10,965 nucleotides of DNA, from the NCBI GenBank assembly GCA_017542695.1, contig JAFXWT010000203.1, positions 1 through 10,965 on the forward strand, written 5' to 3'. A model generated the notes under the pieces. It was given only the letters and a program-made list of their open reading frames with translations, was not told where the DNA came from and made no database searches. This document shows positions 1 through 5,313 of the stretch, one piece after another (the first letter of the stretch is position 1; the number at the start of each line of letters is the position of its first letter). This DNA comes from Clostridia bacterium. GTDB lineage: Bacteria; Bacillota_A; Clostridia; Oscillospirales; CAG-272. The position numbers were made by a program, and so were the translations under genes.

Positions 1-1812
1 CTCCGCCGCCTCCTTCTTGATTTTCTCACGGAGCTTTCGGACAAGACAAACTGATTCTTCCGTCCAAGACTCCTCCGCAACTATATCTTCCAATTCGGAC
101 GGTGACCTTCCGCGAAGCTCGGAATACAGCAAATCCAACGCACGTTCACCATAAGGATTTGCGCCGATGATATCATCGGGCGCCGGAAACGGAATTGCAG
201 CGGTATAGAGCTTGATGGCGTCGTTCTTAATTTCAAAGCAGACCTCGCCCTCATCCTTCAGCCCTTCGGGGTAGTAGAAGAAGTTGACTGCCGAATAATC
301 TTCGGTAGTGGTCATACTGCAGTAGGCAACGCTGACATATCGGTGCGTTTTCACGGTCGACCACCTTTCAAGTTTCTGCTCCGGAGTGCCAAGTTCCGTG
401 GGCGTATGTGCATACCGTGCAACGAGGATCCGCGCGGGTATGCTTCCGTCGGCGCTCTTTCTGTGGTGCTCCTCCAATCCCTTGGCGGCGAGAGTAGCGT
501 ACCGATGCGAATTCATGGCATCGTCCTCCGCTGTGCGAAGCACTTGAAAGGCGCGTGAGAGCTTCGGCATCATAGTGTTTATTACCATCAAACCGCCGTC
601 CTTTCCGCACATCGGATAGTAAGCGTAATAAATGAGATGTTTCCCTTTGGGGTAGTCCTTGGGCGCGGATACCTTTTTGACGCTGACCGCATCCGCAAAG
701 CCAATCTTGCAAAGCTCTGCCGTCAGCTTTTCATAAACGTCCAGCTCTGCTTTTCGCACGCCCGACTCGTCGGCATAATTATGAGTCAAGGCAAGGGTTT
801 CTCGGTCGGTGGAGGTGAACACCTCCATGGTAGTCAGATCAATGCCGTTGATCTTTTCAAAAAGGTCTTTTTCCTTCCAAGAAAGCGCCTCTGCCGCGGA
901 TTTGAACACCTTGAATATTTCCTTGCGCCATACGATCCTCTCGGCGGTATCGTCGTATGCGTCGTACAGACATTCCTCATAGGTACAGCGTTCCTCGTAA
1001 CCGTAGTTATCGCGCGGTGCTTCCCGATTGACGATAGGCAGTGCATCTCGCCATGCAGGAAGCATTTGTAGGATTTCCTTCAAGATGCTTCGTTTCGTAT
1101 CTGCATATTGCTCAAATACCTTTTCTTCCGCCTCTCGTTGCGAAAGCCCCATATCGAGAGCGTCACGGTACGTTTGAGCAACGCTACGCATAAGGGCATA
1201 CTTCTTTTCGGGCATGGAAACAGCCCCCACGTTCTTGGAAACGTGCGCGTGCCATGCCTTTTTATATACCGATTCCGCCTTCTGCAATAGCGGTATCGGA
1301 TCGGCGGGATCGTATTTGAGCATCTGTTCCCACATCACCAAGACAAAGGTCTGCTTCAGCTCAGGCATCAGATTCGGGTTGAGATAATATCGTTCGATAT
1401 AGGATTCCACACGGCTGTTCAGCACCGACTCGTAGAAATGCAGAAAGGCGGTAAAATAGGCGTCATTCTTCTCAGTGATTGCCTTGATAAAATAATCGTT
1501 GAAATCCTCAAGATATTCGGGCGTTTCCTTTTGCTGATACATCCACGTATAATCCGTTCCGCTTTCCTTATAACGGTGCTCACGGAGCGGCTTATATGAG
1601 GTAATTCCTTGGTCATAGGTCGCGGATTCTTCTATGAGGTCGCCGCGGAGAATCTTCAAGGAAAGAATATCGTCGTTGATCTCCCACAGTTCAAGTTCCT
1701 CGGCGTTGACCATATCTACAATGCGTTTTCTGTTCTCGGCGGTCAGCAAATCCTTTTTGGTAATACCGCGCAACAGCTTTCTCGCAGCCTTCAAATATTC
1801 CTCGTTGGGCAT
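1..1812 (-). CDS. Large cargo protein with sigma-70-like middle part, partial (3' end outside window)
   Basis: An unbroken frame of 604 codons starts at ATG 1812-1810 and leaves the window without a stop. The start is chosen because AAAGGAGG (1820-1827) sits 7 bases before it; an in-frame ATG at 1830, overlapping the upstream TGA, has no such site. I do not recognise the protein as a named family. Residues about 125-260 recall sigma region 2 and 3 (a 'L..DLkQ...l..W..m.kYDP'-like stretch at 148-168, then VSMPEKK at 198-204 and a G-L-S-x-x-E-A helix near 222-230). Residues about 300-371 recall sigma region 4, with ESGVRKAELDVYEKL at 349-363 looking like the recognition helix and the following helix. 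Residues 385-604 have no match I can name; they hold aromatic strands such as HLIYYAYYPMCGKDGG (392-407) and end in a charged helix. It is the last visible gene of the lexA-type cassette. The coding frame is clear; the sigma assignment is inference. Confidence 0.85.
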   Translation of the reverse strand, partial: MPNEEYLKAARKLLRGITKKDLLTAENRKRIVDMVNAEELELWEINDDILSLKILRGDLIEESATYDQGITSYKPLREHRYKESGTDYTWMYQQKETPEYLEDFNDYFIKAITEKNDAYFTAFLHFYESVLNSRVESYIERYYLNPNLMPELKQTFVLVMWEQMLKYDPADPIPLLQKAESVYKKAWHAHVSKNVGAVSMPEKKYALMRSVAQTYRDALDMGLSQREAEEKVFEQYADTKRSILKEILQMLPAWRDALPIVNREAPRDNYGYEERCTYEECLYDAYDDTAERIVWRKEIFKVFKSAAEALSWKEKDLFEKINGIDLTTMEVFTSTDRETLALTHNYADESGVRKAELDVYEKLTAELCKIGFADAVSVKKVSAPKDYPKGKHLIYYAYYPMCGKDGGLMVINTMMPKLSRAFQVLRTAEDDAMNSHRYATLAAKGLEEHHRKSADGSIPARILVARYAHTPTELGTPEQKLERWSTVKTHRYVSVAYCSMTTTEDYSAVNFFYYPEGLKDEGEVCFEIKNDAIKLYTAAIPFPAPDDIIGANPYGERALDLLYSELRGRSPSELEDIVAEESWTEESVCLVRKLREKIKKEAAE

Positions 1813-1819
1813 TTGCCGA

Positions 1820-1827
1820 CCTCCTTT
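1820..1827 (-). promoter_or_regulatory. Strong ribosome binding site deciding the start at 1812
   Basis: The minus strand reads AAAGGAGG followed by a 7-base spacer and ATG at 1812-1810. The site lies just downstream of the TGA (1832-1830) of the preceding gene, so the sigma-like gene has its own strong initiation signal even though the upstream gene is broken. Confidence 0.8.
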
Positions 1828-1829
1828 CA

Positions 1830-2252
1830 TCAGGATTTTTTATAAATATTCTCCAGTACCATATCGATCGGGTACTGCTTCTGTGCATAGACGGGATCGC
1901 CCAAGGCACGTTCATAGCAATTCTTCGCATACGCCTTGGCGCGGTCGCTGGTGACTTCGTCGCACTTACCTCGGCTCTTATCCTTGCGAATGGAATTGCA
2001 TCTCTGCTGATAAAGAATGTAAATGGGATTCGCCGTGAGCGATTGCTTATTGGCTTTCGTATGCTCGGTGGCGGTTTTATGGTGCTTGGCAAGAGTGGAA
2101 CAGGGATAGCGATTGCCCGGTGCAACCGTCTGACAGTAAAGCTGACGGTGGGCGGTGGTCATGAGGAAATACCGTCCGCAATAGCCACACCTCCAAAGAT
2201 AATGACCACACGCCAGACCTTCGAAAAAATCGGCAACGAAGAAATCCATCAT
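1830..2252 (-). CDS. C-terminal zinc-finger part of the split DUF6076-like protein
   Basis: 140 codons from ATG 2252-2250 to TGA 1832-1830. The key motif is RCGYCGRYF (residues 21-29) followed by C40 and by C51 in APGNRYPC, a C-x2-C...C...C arrangement typical of a structural zinc site; the tail is basic. The open frame actually extends 11 codons further upstream to the TAA at 2288, and those codons look like protein (KRRVYYGR). The true start is therefore most likely that of the upstream half. The bases before ATG 2252 (TACTACGGACGC) give no convincing Shine-Dalgarno. It is probably untranslated or poorly translated in this strain. Confidence 0.6.
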   Translation of the reverse strand: MMDFFVADFFEGLACGHYLWRCGYCGRYFLMTTAHRQLYCQTVAPGNRYPCSTLAKHHKTATEHTKANKQSLTANPIYILYQQRCNSIRKDKSRGKCDEVTSDRAKAYAKNCYERALGDPVYAQKQYPIDMVLENIYKKS

Positions 2253-2285
2253 GCGTCCGTAGTAAACACGGCGCTTGATAGTAAG

Positions 2286-2975
2286 TTAACCGTTCGCATT
2301 ATCCACGATAACCGGAGCGACGGTGGCGCGAGGTCGGAGGCTGACGCCCTCCACCATTGACAGCGGATTTGACCGTTTGATTTCTTCTGCCATTTTCTCG
2401 TCGCTGAAAAAAGCAGCCGCCATGTTGGCAAGCTCGGATGGCCTTCTACAGTTGTTTTCCACGGCATATTGAGTAAAGATCAAAGCCAACGTGCCGAAAT
2501 TGGCTGTGTCAAAACAGAGATAAATATACACGCTCATGAGCGATTGTGTCATGCGGAACAGCTTTCCAGTACGTCCCGCCGCCTCGTGCGTGGCGAACAT
2601 CTGCTCATAATCAACAAGTCGTTCCTCGGAAAACACCTCCGATACTACGGTGCGAGAATCGGCAACGTTAAAATAGCAAAACGGAGCTACGTGCTGTACC
2701 GCGTCAAGGATAGAGAAAATACCTTCCCGTATCTCGCGGTATAGCAGAATGCTGTAATCCTCCTGCATGGTACGGTTGTACTTGAAGTACAGCTCCGCAC
2801 CGAGCTTCACAAGCTCCGTGACGAAAGCCTTATCGAGTGAACACACGTCCAGTACGCTCTGTCCCTTTTCAAAGGTTCTCTCGCCGAGCGCGAAGGTTGT
2901 CTCGGTGCTGTCGATGCAGAAATAATCAAAATTACAGATGCCGCTGTTGCCAAATTCAATCAAAGCCTTGTTCAT
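2286..2975 (-). CDS. N-terminal 229 residues of the split DUF6076-like protein
   Basis: This is the part that would be translated from the cassette mRNA. ATG at 2975-2973 lies one base after the TGA of the lexA-type gene (2979-2977), with AAGGGA upstream inside the end of that gene, so translation is probably coupled. The 229 residues are mostly helical and acidic. There is no signal peptide, no membrane segment and no recognised catalytic motif. It ends ...PVIVDNANG at TAA 2288-2286, immediately before the sequence that continues in frame into the zinc-finger half. Alone it would lack the cysteine cluster. The function of this domain family is not known to me. Confidence 0.7.
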   Translation of the reverse strand: MNKALIEFGNSGICNFDYFCIDSTETTFALGERTFEKGQSVLDVCSLDKAFVTELVKLGAELYFKYNRTMQEDYSILLYREIREGIFSILDAVQHVAPFCYFNVADSRTVVSEVFSEERLVDYEQMFATHEAAGRTGKLFRMTQSLMSVYIYLCFDTANFGTLALIFTQYAVENNCRRPSELANMAAAFFSDEKMAEEIKRSNPLSMVEGVSLRPRATVAPVIVDNANG

Positions 2976-2976
2976 A

Positions 2977-3585
2977 TCAGATCCCTTGCATATCCTTCAA
3001 GAGATAGACCAGCACGCCCATAATATGAACCTCGTCTCTGACGATCGGTGCATACTTTTCGTTTTCCGCAAGGAGAACGATTTTTTTATTTTTACGGTCA
3101 ACGGTATATCTCTTCAGCGTTGCGCTGTCGTCATCCACAAGGGCGGCAACGACCTGTCCCTCGTCGGCGTAATTCTGCTGACGGATCACCACGAGGTCGT
3201 CGTCGTCGATACCGATGTCGATCATGGAATCTCCCTTTGCTTTGAGGATAAAGAACTTTCCTTGTCCTACGAGAGAGGACGGCAGCGAGATGCTGTCGCC
3301 GTATTCCTGCTCTGCATATATGGGCTCTCCGCACGCGATCTGACCGGAGATGTCTACGTTCTCTCTGGATTGCACAGCCTCAATTCGAGGCGTGATAATA
3401 TGTCTTCCGTCGTAAGAAAGCTCTCCCGACTCGGTCATACGGTGCAGGTATTTATGAACCACGCCGTCACTCATACGAAGATTCTTTGCGATGGTTGAAA
3501 TTGTAGGAGTGTAACCGTTGTCGGCATAGTAGCCGTCCACGAAATCAATGATCCTTGCCTTGGTCTCCTCACTTAAATATCTCAT
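2977..3585 (-). CDS. lexA: LexA-type self-cleaving transcriptional repressor
   Basis: 202 residues, the usual LexA length. Residues 1-65 form the winged helix-turn-helix (TPTISTIAKNLRMSDGVVHKYL, 26-47). Residues about 80-200 are the S24 peptidase domain, with catalytic Ser120 in KGDSM and Lys158 in ATLKRY at LexA-like spacing. The cleavage loop reads QIACGEP, so the scissile bond would be Cys85-Gly86 rather than the Ala-Gly of E. coli LexA; Cys-Gly is also the site in UmuD. Such proteins dimerise on operator DNA and cut themselves when RecA filaments form. CGGAGG lies 4 bases before ATG 3585. The gene heads the leftward cassette and has a palindrome over its own promoter, so autoregulation is likely. 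It could be an element-specific repressor rather than the host's global LexA. Confidence 0.9.
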   Translation of the reverse strand: MRYLSEETKARIIDFVDGYYADNGYTPTISTIAKNLRMSDGVVHKYLHRMTESGELSYDGRHIITPRIEAVQSRENVDISGQIACGEPIYAEQEYGDSISLPSSLVGQGKFFILKAKGDSMIDIGIDDDDLVVIRQQNYADEGQVVAALVDDDSATLKRYTVDRKNKKIVLLAENEKYAPIVRDEVHIMGVLVYLLKDMQGI

Positions 3586-3602
3586 ATTGCCTCCGTTTTG
3601 CT

Positions 3603-3628
3603 CTAACGAGAATTTATATTCACGATAG
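3603..3628. promoter_or_regulatory. Imperfect palindrome, probable operator of the LexA-type repressor
   Basis: CTAACGAGAAT (3603-3613), spacer TTAT, then ATTCACGATAG (3618-3628). The right arm reversed is CTATCGTGAAT, matching the left arm at 9 of 11 positions. It covers the predicted transcription start (about 3623) of the leftward promoter, an ideal place for repression. It resembles neither the E. coli box nor the GAAC-N4-GTTC Bacillus box. Confidence 0.6.
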
Positions 3629-3629
3629 A

Positions 3630-3658
3630 ATTATATCATACTTTCTGCATTTTGTCAA
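3630..3658 (-). promoter_or_regulatory. Near-consensus sigma-A promoter for the lexA-type cassette
   Basis: On the minus strand TTGACA (3658-3653), a 17-base spacer and TATAAT (3635-3630) match the consensus perfectly. Transcription would start near 3623, inside the palindrome, and read the repressor, the DUF6076-like gene and the sigma-like gene. Confidence 0.88.
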
Positions 3659-3661
3659 TCG

Positions 3662-3734
3662 GTCTGTCACAACTTTTGCGGGAAACGGTTTTTGTCTGTC
3701 ACAGTATTTTCTTGGTTTTTGAAAAGCGGTGACA
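3662..3734. repeat. GTCTGTCACA direct repeats plus an inverted TGTCAC copy
   Basis: GTCTGTCACA occurs at 3662-3671 and 3694-3703, a 32-base period or about three helical turns. GTGACA, the inverse of TGTCAC, follows at 3729-3734. They lie between the leftward promoter and the RepA-like gene. They could be regulator sites or short iterons for replication initiation. I see no good rightward promoter here; the best candidate, TTGGTT (3712-3717), 17 bases, TTTATT (3735-3740), is weak. Confidence 0.5.
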
Positions 3735-3735
3735 T

Positions 3736-3772
3736 TTATTAAGTGAGCGGATGTGAGAGCTCCGCTTAATAA
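3736..3772 (+). other. Hairpin in the leader of the RepA-like gene
   Basis: TTATTAAG (3736-3743) and CGGA (3748-3751) pair with TCCG (3761-3764) and CTTAATAA (3765-3772). This gives a 12-bp stem with a 4-base bulge and a 9-base loop. It sits 5 bases before the AAAGGAGG ribosome site (3778-3785), so it could affect translation. No T-run follows, so it is not an ordinary terminator. Confidence 0.5.
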
Positions 3773-3792
3773 TGCAGAAAGGAGGATAAGAC

Positions 3793-4869
3793 ATGAATGT
3801 TTTTCCTCATAAGCTCACCGTGATAGACGGTGAAACTCTCATGGACAAAAGACTTCCGCCGACGAAGTTTTGCGTCGACACCTTACTGCCGCAAGGACTG
3901 TGCATCCTCGGCGGCTCCCCAAAGGTCGGCAAATCGTGGTTCGTTCTCAACCTCTGCATTCACGTTGCACGCGGAGAAGCGTTGTGGAATCTATCGACGG
4001 CGCAGGGAGAAGCCCTGTATCTCTGCCTCGAGGATCCCGAACGGAGAATTCAGGAACGGCTCAATATGCTCACCGATGACGTTCCGCCCGGTATGTATTT
4101 CGCTACGGGCTCAACCTCTATCGAGAGTGGCGTGTGCGATTGGATACGAGCCTTCAAGCGAGAACATCCCGGTATCGTCTTGGTCGCCATCGATACCTTT
4201 CAGCTCATCCGTACACCTACGGGTGACGTCTCCTACGGCAACGATTACGTGGAGCTTCAACCACTTCGTACCTTGGCTGACGAGCTTGGCATTACACTTC
4301 TGCTGGTTCATCATCTGAGGAAAATGGGAGATAAGGATCCCATCAACAAGCTCACAGGCAGTACGGGTATTGCAGGTGCGGTCGACGCTATCTTCATTTT
4401 GGAGAAGAATGAGCGCGTGGAGAATAACGCCACCCTGTATGCTTCGGGGCGTGACATCCGTGACCGCAAGATCAATTTAGACATGAATGCCGTTACCTGT
4501 GCGTGGGAGCTCGTTACCGACAGCTTGAAAAATCCCGAGATCGTCATGCCCAAAGAAATGATTTCGCTGTATCACTTCATCAGGGATGCACAGGAATTCG
4601 TCGGAAGCAACACCGAGCTGGCAGGTTATCTCGGCACAGATGTCAATCCAAAGGGGCTCAAGCAAATGATGAACCGCTACCATTATCAGCTGGAAGGTAT
4701 CGGTGTCTTCTTTGAGAGCAAACGAAGCAACGGTCAGAAATACGTGGTGGTCAAGTATCTGCCACAGTTCGAGGGTGACTCAAGTGCCTCAAGTGACTCT
4801 ATTTCTTCTGCTCTCGAAACAACCGTCCCTTTCGTCCCTTGCGTTCCTAACGAGGAGGTGGAGATATGA
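3793..4869 (+). CDS. RepA-like RecA-fold ATPase (AAA_25 type)
   Basis: 358 residues. Walker A is GGSPKVGKS (40-48). Walker B is in IVLVAIDTFQLI (128-139) with Asp134. LLVHHLRK (170-177) and GSTGIAGAVDAIFILEK (189-205) match the later motifs of RSF1010 RepA-like hexameric helicases. Residues about 250-325 look like a winged-helix domain, and the last 30 residues are a Ser/Thr-rich tail. In mobile elements this family is thought to unwind DNA for element replication or maintenance. AAAGGAGG at 3778-3785 with 7-base spacing supports the start. It is the first gene of the rightward operon, and its stop overlaps the next ATG (ATGA). A RadA-like repair role is less likely given the neighbours. Confidence 0.85.
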   Translation: MNVFPHKLTVIDGETLMDKRLPPTKFCVDTLLPQGLCILGGSPKVGKSWFVLNLCIHVARGEALWNLSTAQGEALYLCLEDPERRIQERLNMLTDDVPPGMYFATGSTSIESGVCDWIRAFKREHPGIVLVAIDTFQLIRTPTGDVSYGNDYVELQPLRTLADELGITLLLVHHLRKMGDKDPINKLTGSTGIAGAVDAIFILEKNERVENNATLYASGRDIRDRKINLDMNAVTCAWELVTDSLKNPEIVMPKEMISLYHFIRDAQEFVGSNTELAGYLGTDVNPKGLKQMMNRYHYQLEGIGVFFESKRSNGQKYVVVKYLPQFEGDSSASSDSISSALETTVPFVPCVPNEEVEI

Positions 4870-5006
4870 CGGCTTTCCACTTTTACACGGCTTTAGCCGT
4901 GGCGACGCAGAGCGCATGGCTATCCGCCAAACGCATGAAAGCGGGAGACCCGCAACCCCTTCAAAATTTTACGTGTCAGAAAGGAGCATCATTTGAGAGT
5001 ACGTGA
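4866..5006 (+). CDS. Small 46-residue hypothetical protein, coupled to the RepA-like gene
   Basis: ATG 4866 overlaps the preceding TGA as ATGA and has AGGAGG (4853-4858) 7 bases upstream, a strong initiation context. The product begins MTAFHFYTALAVATQSAW and ends CQKGASFEST; a short hydrophobic patch spans residues 3-13, and there is no recognisable domain. Its end overlaps the start of the mobC-like gene by 14 bases. The reading frame contains two perfect hairpins, so part of the sequence constraint may be on DNA rather than protein. The start signals favour a real gene; the function is unknown. Confidence 0.5.
   Translation: MTAFHFYTALAVATQSAWLSAKRMKAGDPQPLQNFTCQKGASFEST
4886..4953. other. 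Two hairpins upstream of mob genes, possible oriT zone
   Basis: CACGGC-TTTA-GCCGTG (4886-4901) and GCGGG-AGA-CCCGC (4941-4953) are perfect inverted repeats just before the mobC-like and relaxase genes, where MOBP elements usually keep oriT. No nic sequence I know is recognisable, so the call rests on position and structure only. Confidence 0.3.
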
Positions 5007-5313
5007 CGTTTCAATTCCTTTTCGAGTGACCGAAAAGGAGCTTCAAGAGATCGATAAGCGCGCCGAGAAAGCAAAGCTTGACCGCACGAATTATCTGATC
5101 ACCTGCGCCTTGAACAAAAAGATTACGGTGCTGGAAGACCTCAAGCTTCTGCTCTCCGAGCTCAAACGCATCGGAAATAATCTCAATCAGCTCACCAAGC
5201 TGTCGAATATGGGGCAGATCAAAACGGTCGATCTGTATGAAACGAGGGCGGCAATGTATGCTCTCTACAGCGAGATCTTTCGGATTGCGCGGACAAAGGA
5301 CGGTGATAGCTGA
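4993..5313 (+). CDS. mobC: MobC-like relaxosome accessory protein
   Basis: 106 residues with a TTG start at 4993; AAGGAG (4981-4986) lies 6 bases before it and no ATG is better placed. The N-terminus (VSIPFRVTEKELQEIDKRA) fits a ribbon-helix-helix DNA-binding fold. The C-terminal part has the IGNNLNQLTKLSN motif (61-73) typical of bacterial MobC proteins. MobC binds oriT and helps the relaxase open the DNA. Its TGA overlaps the relaxase ATG by one base (TGATG), so the two are translationally coupled, as is common for the pair. Confidence 0.85.
   Translation: MRVRDVSIPFRVTEKELQEIDKRAEKAKLDRTNYLITCALNKKITVLEDLKLLLSELKRIGNNLNQLTKLSNMGQIKTVDLYETRAAMYALYSEIFRIARTKDGDS

Larger units (their letters stand above)
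1830..2975 (-). pseudogene. DUF6076-like gene split by one in-frame TAA
   Basis: Two open segments, 2975-2286 and 2252-1830, lie in the same reading frame and are separated only by TAA at 2288-2286 plus 11 sense codons (LTIKRRVYYGR) before the ATG at 2252. Read through, they give 381 codons. The order is an alpha-helical N-terminal part, then a C-terminal CxxC...C...C finger, as I recall for DUF6076 proteins. No frameshift or indel is needed; one base change in the TAA would restore the gene. The second half has no good ribosome site, which argues against two independent genes. It could be a true nonsense pseudogene, a strain polymorphism, a sequencing error, or a shortened but functional protein. 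Confidence 0.65.

Noticed and set aside
2286..2288. Programmed readthrough of the TAA
   Set aside because: TAA followed by CTT is not a known leaky context and no stimulatory structure is evident; a nonsense mutation is simpler.
2043..2360. Plus-strand open frame of 105 codons
   Set aside because: It lies opposite the DUF6076-like gene, has no ribosome site and its product looks like antisense translation of it.
3740..3751. RSF1010/pSK41-like nic site at TAAGTGAGCG
   Set aside because: Only TAAGTG and a nearby GC match the known TAAGTGCGCCCT core, and the surrounding inverted repeat is arranged differently.
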